Below, in pieces: positions 53,123 to 61,729 of a stretch of 64,000 bases of DNA (position 1 is the first letter of the stretch; every line of letters begins with the position of its first letter). Both the position numbers and the translations under genes were made by a program. The DNA lies in NCBI RefSeq assembly GCF_018618415.1, contig NZ_JACSMA010000002.1, forward strand, positions 310,001 to 374,000, given 5' to 3'. The notes beneath the pieces are model-generated. The model had not been told where the DNA came from and did not search any database. It saw only the letters and a program-made list of their open reading frames with translations. The DNA comes from Exiguobacterium sp. s146 (lineage in GTDB: Bacteria; Bacillota; Bacilli; Exiguobacteriales; Exiguobacteriaceae).

Positions 53123-53395
53123 TCATGTCGCGATGACGTTGAGCGTCACGTCGACTTGTCCGAGCAACAAGTCGAACTGATCGCGCACGTAGCGATATAA
53201 GCGTTCAGCCTCAACGAGCGAGACGGGTGCGACGATTTGATAATCGTATCGCTCTTTCGAGACGGACACGACCTTCACTTCACGCAACCCGAATTCGATC
53301 GCACTGCACGCAATCAAATCCTCAATCGCCCGTTCAGCGATCGTCACATCTCCATAAGAATAATCATTACCGATGACAGCCATCGTATCATTCAT
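53123..53395 (-). CDS. Small Asp23/Gls24-like protein
   Basis: 90 residues from ATG at 53395, with GGAG 8 bases upstream inside the sco end; a GTG 9 bases earlier is less likely. The pattern GDVTIAERAIEDLIACSAIE then LYRYVRDQFDLLLGQVDVTLNVI resembles Asp23/Gls24 proteins, which are tied to envelope stress or membrane scaffolding. The family call is by eye. It is the last gene of the cta assembly transcript, where such a gene is not usually expected. Confidence 0.5.
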   Translation of the reverse strand: MNDTMAVIGNDYSYGDVTIAERAIEDLIACSAIEFGLREVKVVSVSKERYDYQIVAPVSLVEAERLYRYVRDQFDLLLGQVDVTLNVIAT

Positions 53396-53400
53396 CTGCT

Positions 53401-54015
53401 TCACTCCTTTTCTGCCGCGAGTACTAACACGTCCTCCATAATGGTTTCGATATCGACGGGTTTTTCTCCTGCCGTGGCCATTTGGGCGACCGCACGGACG
53501 TCATGGTGACGGTCGATGATATACATCGTCGTCGCATGCGTGACGAGTCCGCTGTTCGCTTTCGAATAATAGAATTGAAGCTGACGCGTGATGCGGTCGA
53601 TATCGGCCTGGTCACCGGTCAACATCTTCCAGCCCGTCGGTTCGGCTTGGAACGCCTCCCCGTAATTCTCAAGGACCGGCACCGTATCGACGTCAGGGTC
53701 GACCGTGATGGCGACGAGCTCAACGTCCGTCCCGTACAGGTCGTTCGCTTTCAATTCTTGCTCGAGCTTCATGAAGTCACGTAACGTGAGCGGGCAGATG
53801 TCCGGACAGTTCGTATAGAAGAACGTGACGATTTTGACTTTGCCGTTGTCCGAATTGTACGACTGACCGTCGAGCGCGTTCGTCAAAGTGAACGGGGTCG
53901 GCTCTTGGATGACGGGCAAGTCCTCTTCTTTAAAGAACAAGAAGTACGAGGCCACGCCGATCGCCACCAGAATGGCGACCGTCAAGCCGACCGTCATATA
54001 GCTATTCCGTTTCAT
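53401..54015 (-). CDS. SCO1/SenC family copper chaperone
   Basis: 204 residues from ATG at 54015 (AGAGGGGG upstream). An N-terminal membrane anchor (about 6-27) precedes a thioredoxin-like domain with the copper ligands CPDIC (near 70-74) and the histidine in VTHATTMYI. It delivers copper to the CuA site of CtaC. It overlaps or abuts the DUF420 gene, as expected for oxidase assembly genes. Confidence 0.92.
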   Translation of the reverse strand: MKRNSYMTVGLTVAILVAIGVASYFLFFKEEDLPVIQEPTPFTLTNALDGQSYNSDNGKVKIVTFFYTNCPDICPLTLRDFMKLEQELKANDLYGTDVELVAITVDPDVDTVPVLENYGEAFQAEPTGWKMLTGDQADIDRITRQLQFYYSKANSGLVTHATTMYIIDRHHDVRAVAQMATAGEKPVDIETIMEDVLVLAAEKE

Positions 54016-54035
54016 CCTCATCCCCCTCTCTCGAT

Positions 54036-54497
54036 TCACCCACCGATAATGGCACGGAAGACGTTCGTCGTCTCACCCGGGTCGTAGGCGACATAAAGAA
54101 GGATGTAGACCGTCACGCCAGTGATTGCTGTGAAAAACCAGACGACCGAGGCTTTCGGTCCGATTTTACGGTGTTTCTCGACTTTATTTTTATAACCGAG
54201 ATATAACGTGATCAATCCGAGCACCCCACCCGTCGTCGCGAGCAGGATATGGAAAATCATGAACGCCAAATAGTAAGGCTTCACGGAATCCGGTCCCCCG
54301 AAGGCAGTATTGCCGACGAAAATCGTCCGTGAGACGTAAAGAATGAAGAATGTCGTCGCAGCGATTGCCGCGGCCGTCATGACTTTCTTGTGTTTGTCGA
54401 CGTCGCGGCGATCGCGCGCAATGATCGTCCATCCGATCGCGACTAAAATAGCACTGATGACAATGAATGTCACACTGATCAAGGCAAGATAGTTCAT
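54036..54497 (-). CDS. DUF420 membrane protein, oxidase-associated
   Basis: 153 residues, four membrane helices with conserved histidines (VDKHKKVM, MIFHILLA, VEKHRKIGP). DUF420 proteins accompany haem-copper oxidase genes and are thought to help haem or oxidase maturation. The good GGGG start site and position between ctaG and sco support that role. Confidence 0.87.
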   Translation of the reverse strand: MNYLALISVTFIVISAILVAIGWTIIARDRRDVDKHKKVMTAAAIAATTFFILYVSRTIFVGNTAFGGPDSVKPYYLAFMIFHILLATTGGVLGLITLYLGYKNKVEKHRKIGPKASVVWFFTAITGVTVYILLYVAYDPGETTNVFRAIIGG

Positions 54498-54520
54498 CGT
54501 AGTTTCCCCTTTGATTTAGT

Positions 54521-55444
54521 TCATTTTTTCTCTTTTGGTTCTTGCGGTGTGAACGACATGCCTTCGTCGAGCGCAAGCGATTTCGTCCGGCGCACCCAAC
54601 CGAAGAACGTCCAGCCGAAGAAGAAACCGTAGACGACTTCTTGACCAAGCTTCATCAGTACCCCGCCGAAACGTTGGTCTTCAAGGGCGCTGTTCGTCGC
54701 GCCCATGAGTGCATTCAAATCGAGACCTGACACGTCGCCGTTCGGCATACAGTAGCCAAGCACCGTCGCGAACGTCTCGGCGTCCGTATAGGCGTCATAC
54801 AAAATACCTTGACTAAAGATGATGAACGCACAGGCCGGTGTCAAGAGCACACCGTTCGCGATGATGTACACCATTCGCTTCAAATCCGACATCCCTTCCT
54901 CTTCTTCTGAGAGGAACGGTGCAATCACCGGGTACCACATCGTCAAACTGAAGACAACGAGGGCGCCGTGGAAGATTCGATGCACACCATAGTTCGTCAA
55001 GACGTAGTCGAAGATGAAAGGCATATGGTAAAACGTAAACAGTGCATTGAACAAAACGAGGGCAATCAAAGGCTTTGTCATAAATCTGAGCGTTGGCCCA
55101 ATCACCTTATAGCTAAATAATTTTTCGAACACCCAATATGGCATCCCGTATACGACGAGCGCCGGTGCGAGCACATAGACGAGCACCATCTGGAACATGT
55201 GCACTGAGAAGATGATGTGTGCGAGGACATCGACCGGACTTCCGAAACCGATATAATACAATACAATGGCGGATAACATGCTGAACTTTTGTAGCAACGT
55301 GGTCGACTCGTACCCTCGCTTCGCCATTTTCTCTGTGACGACCGCATAGAGGACGTACAACCCTACCATCAACAATCCGAACCATGGACTCCAAAGTGTC
55401 ATCCAATCGAACTGTTTGAGTAGCTCTGATGTATTCCAGAGCAT
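54521..55444 (-). CDS. ctaG: CtaG, caa3-type cytochrome c oxidase assembly protein
   Basis: 307 residues with about seven membrane helices; the family (caa3_CtaG) histidine-containing segments HIIFSVHMFQMVLV and TFYHMPFIFDY are present. It is required for caa3 oxidase activity in B. subtilis and unrelated to the proteobacterial CtaG. A terminator after ctaF separates it from the structural genes, so it may also have its own promoter in 55445-55526. Confidence 0.93.
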   Translation of the reverse strand: MLWNTSELLKQFDWMTLWSPWFGLLMVGLYVLYAVVTEKMAKRGYESTTLLQKFSMLSAIVLYYIGFGSPVDVLAHIIFSVHMFQMVLVYVLAPALVVYGMPYWVFEKLFSYKVIGPTLRFMTKPLIALVLFNALFTFYHMPFIFDYVLTNYGVHRIFHGALVVFSLTMWYPVIAPFLSEEEEGMSDLKRMVYIIANGVLLTPACAFIIFSQGILYDAYTDAETFATVLGYCMPNGDVSGLDLNALMGATNSALEDQRFGGVLMKLGQEVVYGFFFGWTFFGWVRRTKSLALDEGMSFTPQEPKEKK

Positions 55445-55526
55445 CCCTTCACCCCTTTTCTTTCTCTCCCAAACCGATGAAACCGTTCACTTCAAGATTA
55501 CTATTCCTTTATTTTTGAAGTAAAGC

Positions 55527-55571
55527 AAAAAGGACTGAATCATCTATGTTTCCACAGATGTTCAATCCTTT
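55527..55571 (-). terminator. Terminator of the ctaBCDEF structural operon
   Basis: A long stem (AAAGGATTGAA pairing with TTCAGTCCTTT, then CATCT/AGATG after one bulge) followed by TTTTTGC, 8 bases after the ctaF stop. Confidence 0.88.
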
Positions 55572-55578
55572 GTCACAT

Positions 55579-55908
55579 TTACCAAATGAGCAAGCGAAGT
55601 GCAGCGACTGTGATGATGGCGACGAAGATTCCAAGCCACATCATTCCGACGATCCACGTGTTGCCACGGTTGTTCATATGCATGAAGATATAGAGCTGCA
55701 AGAACACTTGGATGATGGCGAGGATGATTAAGAAACCACCTGCCGCCCACACCGGCATGAGTTCAGCGTATACAGCGCCGAACGCGACGAATGTGAGCAA
55801 AATCATCATCGCGAAGCTGATTAACTGGAGTTGATATTCGCGGCGCGACTCGGCTTTTACTTCGAGCTCTAACTGCTTGTGTGATTCGTTGATTGGTTGT
55901 TTTTCCAT
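55579..55908 (-). CDS. ctaF: Cytochrome c oxidase subunit IV
   Basis: 109 residues, three membrane helices; LYIFMHMNNRG is typical of subunit IV of caa3/quinol oxidases. Small accessory subunit. One base separates it from ctaE. Confidence 0.93.
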   Translation of the reverse strand: MEKQPINESHKQLELEVKAESRREYQLQLISFAMMILLTFVAFGAVYAELMPVWAAGGFLIILAIIQVFLQLYIFMHMNNRGNTWIVGMMWLGIFVAIITVAALRLLIW

Positions 55909-55909
55909 G

Positions 55910-56536
55910 TTAGCTCACCATCCCTAAGAGGTAGACGATTGAGAAGATGAAAACCCAGACGACGTCGATGAAGTGCCAGTACAGACTCGACACGTAGAAC
56001 TTCGGTGCGTTGTACACATCGATTGGACGGTTCCAGTTGCGAATCAACAATGTCGTAATCCAAAGCAGACCGAACGTGACGTGCGCGCCGTGGAAACCGA
56101 CGAGCGTGTAGAACGCAGATCCGAACGCGCTCGATGTGAACGTGTGACCGATATGGTAGTAGTGGATGAACTCGTAAATCTCGGCTCCAAGGAAACCAGC
56201 CCCGAGAAGAAGCGTGATCACCAACCAAAACTTCATGCGGCCTGGATTGTTCGCTTTCATGTTCATCATGGCGAGAACACTTGTGAGCGAACTTGTGAGG
56301 AGGAGCATCGTCATTAAGAAGACGAGCCCCATCTCAAAGATATTGTACGAACGAAGTTCCTCTGGCGCACCAGAGTTGAGTAGACCGACATACGTTCCGA
56401 AGAGCGAGGCGAAGAGAACGGTCTCTCCACCGAGGAAAAACCAGAAGGCTACATATTTATTTTTCCCTTCCAGTGTGGCTTTCTCTGGATTGGCCGGAAT
56501 TCCGGTCACCGGGTGTTTTTCGACTGCATGTGCCAT
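55910..56536 (-). CDS. ctaE: Cytochrome c oxidase subunit III
   Basis: 208 residues, five membrane helices as in the short bacterial form. FHGAHVTFGLLW and the C-terminal WHFIDVVWVFIF motif are characteristic. Part of the caa3 complex; its ATG lies at the end of ctaD. Confidence 0.95.
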   Translation of the reverse strand: MAHAVEKHPVTGIPANPEKATLEGKNKYVAFWFFLGGETVLFASLFGTYVGLLNSGAPEELRSYNIFEMGLVFLMTMLLLTSSLTSVLAMMNMKANNPGRMKFWLVITLLLGAGFLGAEIYEFIHYYHIGHTFTSSAFGSAFYTLVGFHGAHVTFGLLWITTLLIRNWNRPIDVYNAPKFYVSSLYWHFIDVVWVFIFSIVYLLGMVS

Positions 56537-58423
56537 TTATTGGTCTCCTTTCTCACGAATCGCTTTCAAATCCGCTTCGATCTTCGATTTTGGAATGTAG
56601 AAGCCGTGGTCGTCAATCCATGAACGGAGGAACATCGACACGAATGTGATGAGCAATCCAATCACGATGAGTGACCAACCGACAACCGTGTTATCCATTT
56701 GGAAAATCGCTCCGAGTCCGGCGATGAACAAGCCGAGTGACATGAAGAACGGGATAAGCGAGTTGTTCGGCATGTGGATGTCTGCTACTGGTTCAGCGAC
56801 AGATACCCGTTTGTTGCCCGCCATCTTCTCGAGCCAGAATGTATCGAGACCTTTGACGAGCGGTGTTTGTGCAAAGTTGTACTCTGGTGTCGGTACAGGA
56901 AGCGTCCACTCGAGTGTACGTCCATCTTCCCAATGGTCTGGCTTGACGCGTTGTTTCGACAAGAATGCTTTCACAACAGCGACGAGCAAGACGATTGTCG
57001 ATACACCCATGAAGAAGGCGCCGATTGTCGACAGCAAGTTCATCGTCTCAAACCCTTGGTTCGGAAGGTATGTGAAGACGCGGCGTGGCATCCCGAACAA
57101 TCCGAGGAAGTGTTGCGGGAAGAACGTCAAGTGGAACCCGATGAAGAACAACCAGAACTGCCAGTAGCCAAGCTTCTCAGAGAGCGCTTTACCGAACATG
57201 AGCGGGAACCAGTAGTAAAGTCCTGCAAATAGACCGTAGACGACCCCACCTACGATAACGTAGTGGAAGTGAGCGACAACGAAGTAACTATCATGGTACT
57301 GATAGTCGGCCGGTGCGACCGAAAGCATGACCCCTGTCATCCCCCCGACGAGGAATGATGGAATGAATGCGACCGAGTAGAGCATCGCGACGTTGAACTT
57401 GATTTGTCCGCCCCATAGCGTGAACAACCAGTTGAAGATCTTGACCCCTGTCGGCACGGCGATGGCCATTGTTGCGACAGCGAAGATCGAGTTGGCGACC
57501 GGTCCAAGACCGACCGTGAACATGTGGTGAACCCAAACCATGAATCCGAGGAAACCGATGAGCATCGTTGCGAAGACCATCGTTGTGTAACCGAATAGGC
57601 GTTTACGAGCGAATGTCGGAATGATTTCCGAGAAAATACCGAACGCCGGTAAAATCAAGATGTATACTTCCGGGTGTCCGAAGATCCAGAAAAGGTGTTC
57701 CCAGATGATGACGTTCCCACCCATTGCTGGGTCGAAATAGGCGGCCCCGAACAAGCGCTCGAACATCAACATGAACAAACCGACTGTGAGCGGCGGGAAC
57801 GCGAAGACGATCAATGCCGAAGCAACGAACGTCGTCCACGTGAAGAGCGGCATCCGCATGAGTTTCATACCTGGAGCACGCATGTTCAAAATCGTGACAA
57901 GGAAGTTAATCCCGGCCATGAGTGAACCGAAACCTGAAATTTGAAGACCAAGGGCGTAGAAGTCGACCCCTGATGCTTCCGGTTGTGTCGAGAGCGGCGC
58001 GTACGCCGTCCAGCCTGCGTTCGGTGCAGCGCCGAAGAACCAGCTAAGGTTCAACATGACACCACCGAAGAAGAACAACCAGAAACCGAGTGAGTTAATG
58101 AACGGGAACGCGACATCGCGTGCCCCGATTTGAAGCGGTACGACGGCGTTCATAAATCCGAATAGCATCGGCATGGCCGCTAGGAAGATCATCGTCGTCC
58201 CGTGCATCGTGATCAATTGGTTGAACGTTTCGCCGCTGACGAAGTCGTTCATCGGACGAACGAGTTGCCACCGAATAAGTAATGCTTCAATTCCACCGAG
58301 AAGGAGGAAGAAGATTCCTGAGAACAAATACAAAATACCGATTTTTTTGTGGTCAACCGTCGTAACCCAATCCATGATGCCATTGTATTTACGCGGTTGC
58401 TGCAATGCAGTGGTCTGTGCCAC
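56537..58423 (-). CDS. ctaD: Cytochrome c oxidase subunit I (caa3 type)
   Basis: 628 residues from GTG at 58423 with AAAAGGGGG upstream. Haem-copper oxidase signature: WEHLFWIFGHPEVYILILP includes the crosslinked His-Tyr region of CuB, and VVAHFHYVI holds the haem ligands. The extended C-terminus is typical of caa3 enzymes. It reduces oxygen and pumps protons. Confidence 0.97.
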   Translation of the reverse strand: MAQTTALQQPRKYNGIMDWVTTVDHKKIGILYLFSGIFFLLLGGIEALLIRWQLVRPMNDFVSGETFNQLITMHGTTMIFLAAMPMLFGFMNAVVPLQIGARDVAFPFINSLGFWLFFFGGVMLNLSWFFGAAPNAGWTAYAPLSTQPEASGVDFYALGLQISGFGSLMAGINFLVTILNMRAPGMKLMRMPLFTWTTFVASALIVFAFPPLTVGLFMLMFERLFGAAYFDPAMGGNVIIWEHLFWIFGHPEVYILILPAFGIFSEIIPTFARKRLFGYTTMVFATMLIGFLGFMVWVHHMFTVGLGPVANSIFAVATMAIAVPTGVKIFNWLFTLWGGQIKFNVAMLYSVAFIPSFLVGGMTGVMLSVAPADYQYHDSYFVVAHFHYVIVGGVVYGLFAGLYYWFPLMFGKALSEKLGYWQFWLFFIGFHLTFFPQHFLGLFGMPRRVFTYLPNQGFETMNLLSTIGAFFMGVSTIVLLVAVVKAFLSKQRVKPDHWEDGRTLEWTLPVPTPEYNFAQTPLVKGLDTFWLEKMAGNKRVSVAEPVADIHMPNNSLIPFFMSLGLFIAGLGAIFQMDNTVVGWSLIVIGLLITFVSMFLRSWIDDHGFYIPKSKIEADLKAIREKGDQ

Positions 58424-58443
58424 GTGAAATCCCCCTTTTCCCG

Positions 58444-59460
58444 TTAGTCAATCTTCTGATCGTACAAGAAGTCAACGAGTGCATCTAGCTCTTCATTGCT
58501 GATTTGGCTTTCGTTGAAACCAGGCATGAGCGCGCCCTGCTTCAAATCTTGTGGGTTACGGATCCATTCTTTCAACTTATCTTCGTTGTTTTCAATGTAA
58601 CCCGCTAACCATTCGCGATCACCAAAGTTTGTCAAGCTAGGTGCGACTTTCCCGCCCCCGTGACAGCTCAAGCAGCTCTCGACGTACACGGCTTCACCTG
58701 TCGTCAAGTTTTGGTTATCTGCAACAAGGTTTTCTGTGTTCGCATCTTGCTGTGCTTTCATGTCTTCGAGCCATTGGTCGTAATCTTCTTGCTCGAGCGC
58801 GATGACTTTGAAGTCCATGAGCGCGTGTGACGGTCCGCAAAGCTCGGCACATTTCCCGTAGAACGTACCTGGTTCATTTGCATGCAACCACATTTCGTTG
58901 TCAAGGCCAGGGTTCGTATCCGTTTTACCTGATAAAGCCGGTACCCAGAACGAGTGGATGACGTCTTTCGATGTCAAGTTGATGCCGACGCGTTTACCGA
59001 CCGGGATGACAAGTTCTTGTCCCGTGACGACGCCTGCGTTCGGATATTCAAACTCCCACCAGTACAAGTTAGCCGTAACGTTGATCTCTTCTTCTTTTTT
59101 CGCTTCTTTCGCTTTCGCGAGCTCGACAGTCGTCGTGATTGTCGGTACAGCGAGAATGATGAGCAAGATGATTGGCACGACTGTCCAAATCATCTCGAGT
59201 GTGCTGCTTCCTTCGACTTGCTTCGGAATCGAATCGTCTTTACGACGGAACTTCATGAGCACGTACACGTAAATGATCGTTACGATGACGAGTACGAAGA
59301 GCATGATCGCCAAACTGATGATAATGATCCGGAGCTGAATTTCAGCGCCTTCTCCCATCGGCTTCAATGCAGACAATCCCTCAACGCCGCACCCTGACAA
59401 TAGCAGTGCGAACATCATCATCGGGACGATGCCAAACAGAAGCTTTTTAAATGATTTCAC
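58444..59460 (-). CDS. ctaC: Cytochrome c oxidase subunit II with fused cytochrome c domain (caa3 type)
   Basis: 338 residues from GTG at 59460 (GGGG 6 bases upstream). A lipoprotein signal with lipobox LLSGC and two membrane helices lead to the CuA domain, with ligands in CAELCGPSHALM. The C-terminal cytochrome c domain has CLSCH and a distal methionine in LMPGF. It accepts electrons from cytochrome c and makes this a caa3 enzyme. LspA in this window would process it. Confidence 0.96.
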   Translation of the reverse strand: MKSFKKLLFGIVPMMMFALLLSGCGVEGLSALKPMGEGAEIQLRIIIISLAIMLFVLVIVTIIYVYVLMKFRRKDDSIPKQVEGSSTLEMIWTVVPIILLIILAVPTITTTVELAKAKEAKKEEEINVTANLYWWEFEYPNAGVVTGQELVIPVGKRVGINLTSKDVIHSFWVPALSGKTDTNPGLDNEMWLHANEPGTFYGKCAELCGPSHALMDFKVIALEQEDYDQWLEDMKAQQDANTENLVADNQNLTTGEAVYVESCLSCHGGGKVAPSLTNFGDREWLAGYIENNEDKLKEWIRNPQDLKQGALMPGFNESQISNEELDALVDFLYDQKID

Positions 59461-59517
59461 AACAATCCCCACTTTCTCCCAAAATGATGTGTAATGGTTT
59501 CTATATAGTGAGTGTGA

Positions 59518-60444
59518 TTACGCTAATGCTGCCGTCAAAATCAGCGCGACAATCCACACGACTAAATAAATCAATGAATAAAAGAACATTTTGTTTGCCC
59601 ACTTGATTTCATCCTCAGCTTTAAAACCTTTCAACCCGAGGTATAACCAGTAGCCCCCAAGACCGGCTGCAATGATTACGTAGACTAACCCGTAATGCAT
59701 GAACAAGAGCGATGCTGGAATCAACGTCGCAATCCACCAGATGATTTGACGCTTCGTAATCGCAAAGCCGTTGACGACCGGTAGCATCGGAATGCCGGCC
59801 GCTCGATACTCCTCGACACGTCGCATGGCGAGCGCGAGGAAGTGTGGCGGTTGCCACAAGAACATGACGAGGAACATGAGCCACGCGTCGATATGAAGCG
59901 CGGGATCGATGGCTGCCCAACCGATGAGCGGTGGTACCGCTCCGGAGATGCTGCCGACGACCGTGTTCAACGTGTGCGTCCGTTTAAGCCACATCGTATA
60001 AATGACGACATAAAAAAATGCCCCGATTAAACCGAAGACTGCTGCCACATACGAGACGATCAATAAGAGTAATGTCCCGATCGCAAGTTGCGTTAATCCA
60101 AGGAGCAAAATCCGTTCTCCTGAAATTTTACCGGTGACACTCGGCCGATTGTCTGTACGTCCCATCAAGTAATCGATATCACGGTCCACGAAGTTGTTTA
60201 GGTAACAACTCCCGGAGATGACGAGTGCGCTTCCTAACATCGTTAATAAGAGCTGCGGCCAAACCTCAAATAAATAAAAGACTGGCGTATCACTCTGATA
60301 CGTTGCTGCTACAAAGAAACCGGCGAATACCAACAATAAGTTGGCGCGGACGATTCCCATTTTTGCCAGAGCAACATAGTCGCGGAACGAGGCGGATTCT
60401 GTATATTCTACTTCTGCCATTGTTCCTGGGTTGACTTTTGTCAT
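59518..60444 (-). CDS. ctaB: Protohaem IX farnesyltransferase (haem O synthase)
   Basis: 308 residues from ATG at 60444 (GGGGGG upstream). UbiA prenyltransferase fold: the NNFVDRDIDYLMGRTDNRP motif near residue 85 binds the prenyl diphosphate, and WLKRTHTLNTVVG follows. It farnesylates haem B to haem O, which CtaA converts to haem A. First gene of the ctaBCDEF operon and divergent from ctaA. Confidence 0.95.
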   Translation of the reverse strand: MTKVNPGTMAEVEYTESASFRDYVALAKMGIVRANLLLVFAGFFVAATYQSDTPVFYLFEVWPQLLLTMLGSALVISGSCYLNNFVDRDIDYLMGRTDNRPSVTGKISGERILLLGLTQLAIGTLLLLIVSYVAAVFGLIGAFFYVVIYTMWLKRTHTLNTVVGSISGAVPPLIGWAAIDPALHIDAWLMFLVMFLWQPPHFLALAMRRVEEYRAAGIPMLPVVNGFAITKRQIIWWIATLIPASLLFMHYGLVYVIIAAGLGGYWLYLGLKGFKAEDEIKWANKMFFYSLIYLVVWIVALILTAALA

Positions 60445-60775
60445 ACTGACCCCCCTACTAATCACGAAATCCACGTATTCTCTTCACAGAAAAAACACAA
60501 TATGAACAAAGTTCACCTAACTCATAACAAAGATACCATATTTTCAAAAAGAATACGTCGTTTATGCTTGTAAAATAGCTAGTTTTTTGTGACAAACGTG
60601 TGATAATTGTCACAGTAAAAACGCCATGTTAATACTAGAATAACGATTTTGATAGCGATTGCAAGCTTTTCCGTTTCGTTTTTACGACGTAAAGCCGTAT
60701 AATAAGTATGGCGAAAAAAATATAAACTTACAAGGCACAATTCTAGTGATTTTTCTCAAAAGCAGGTGGAAACGA
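60445..60775. promoter_or_regulatory. ctaB-ctaA divergent regulatory region
   Basis: 331 bases without a gene. It holds a ctaA-side TATAAT (60698-60703, plus strand), a TGAAC-AAA-GTTCA inverted repeat (60503-60515), and a Crp/Fnr-like array (60588-60614). On the minus strand a TTGTCA overlapping the array is a possible ctaB -35, but its -10 is weak. Confidence 0.6.
60588..60614. promoter_or_regulatory. Crp/Fnr-type box array
   Basis: Three half-sites 11 bases apart: TGTGA (60588-60592), TGTGA (60599-60603) and TCACA (60610-60614). The last two form a perfect TGTGA-N6-TCACA site, the consensus of Crp/Fnr-family regulators. Fnr-type oxygen control of haem A synthesis and the caa3 oxidase would make sense, but the regulator is not in this window. 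Confidence 0.65.
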
Positions 60776-61678
60776 ATGCATAAAAAACTCGCACTATTTT
60801 CAGCGCTCGTCACGCTCGGGATGATGCTCGTCCTGATCATGGGTGGAACCGTGACAAAGACGGACTCCGGCGACGGGTGCGGAACGGATTGGCCGCTCTG
60901 CCATGGGAAACTGATTCCGACCAATCCGAGCGTCGAAACGATGATCGAGTACAGTCACCGAGTCGTCTCTGGCATCGAGGGGCTGCTCATCATCGCCTTG
61001 ACGATTTGGACGTTCGCGGTCGTCAAGAACCGGTATGACGTCAAAGTGTTCGCGTTTTTCGCGTTCATTTTCATGCTCATCCAATCGATTATCGGTGCCG
61101 GGGCAGTCATCTGGCAACAGTCGGACGCGATTCTCGCGCTCCACTTCGGCATCTCGCTCGTCTCGTTCGCATCGCTGCTCATCCTGACGATACTCTTGTT
61201 CGAAGGAGAACGCGTGCATCGGGCCGTCTCCGAACGGTTGAAGGTTCATCTGTACGGCTTGACGATTTATACGATGGTCGTCGTCTATACGGGCGCTTAT
61301 GTTCGTCACCTCGGCGCGACATATGCCTGTGTCGGCTGGCCAATCTGTGACCAGAACGTATGGACGTTCGAGTCATACGTCCAAATGGGGCACCGCATCA
61401 TGGCCGGACTGCTCGTCTTCTATACGCTCTACGTCCTTTACTTGGCGCGTCGGGAGACGAACCGACTCGTCGAGACCGGCATGTGGGCCTCCCTGTTCTT
61501 CATCCTGCTTCAAGTCGGCACGGGTGCGTGGATTGTCCTTGGGGGACACGCCACGTACGTCCCGCTTCTCCACGCCTTCTTGATTACCTGCTATTTCGGG
61601 ATTATCTCGTATTTGGCATATCATGCGTATCGGAGTCAGAAACAGGCGACCGAGTCCGCCCGACAACGATCCGTCTAA
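60776..61678 (+). CDS. ctaA: CtaA, haem A synthase
   Basis: 300 residues from ATG at 60776 with AGGTGG upstream; the longer frame covers the promoter. Eight membrane helices in two similar halves; haem-ligand histidines in EYSHRVVSG and QMGHRIMAG, and loop cysteine pairs in CGTDWPLC and CVGWPIC. It oxidises haem O to haem A for the caa3 oxidase. Confidence 0.95.
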   Translation: MHKKLALFSALVTLGMMLVLIMGGTVTKTDSGDGCGTDWPLCHGKLIPTNPSVETMIEYSHRVVSGIEGLLIIALTIWTFAVVKNRYDVKVFAFFAFIFMLIQSIIGAGAVIWQQSDAILALHFGISLVSFASLLILTILLFEGERVHRAVSERLKVHLYGLTIYTMVVVYTGAYVRHLGATYACVGWPICDQNVWTFESYVQMGHRIMAGLLVFYTLYVLYLARRETNRLVETGMWASLFFILLQVGTGAWIVLGGHATYVPLLHAFLITCYFGIISYLAYHAYRSQKQATESARQRSV

Positions 61679-61682
61679 TCAC

Positions 61683-61725
61683 GTATACAAAAAAGGAGCG
61701 ATGCGTTCGCTCCTTTTTTGTATAC
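61683..61725. terminator. Bidirectional terminator between ctaA and the photolyase gene
   Basis: A 19-bp perfect stem starting GTATAC and ending GTATAC, with a GC-rich core GGAGCGA/TTCGCTCC and A6/T6 tracts on both sides, lies between two convergent genes. Confidence 0.93.
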
Positions 61726-61729
61726 CTAT

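Noticed and set aside
60503-60515. TGAAC-AAA-GTTCA inverted repeat as a second regulator box
   Set aside because: Short and common in AT-rich DNA; kept only as a note in the intergenic entry because no known consensus fits well.
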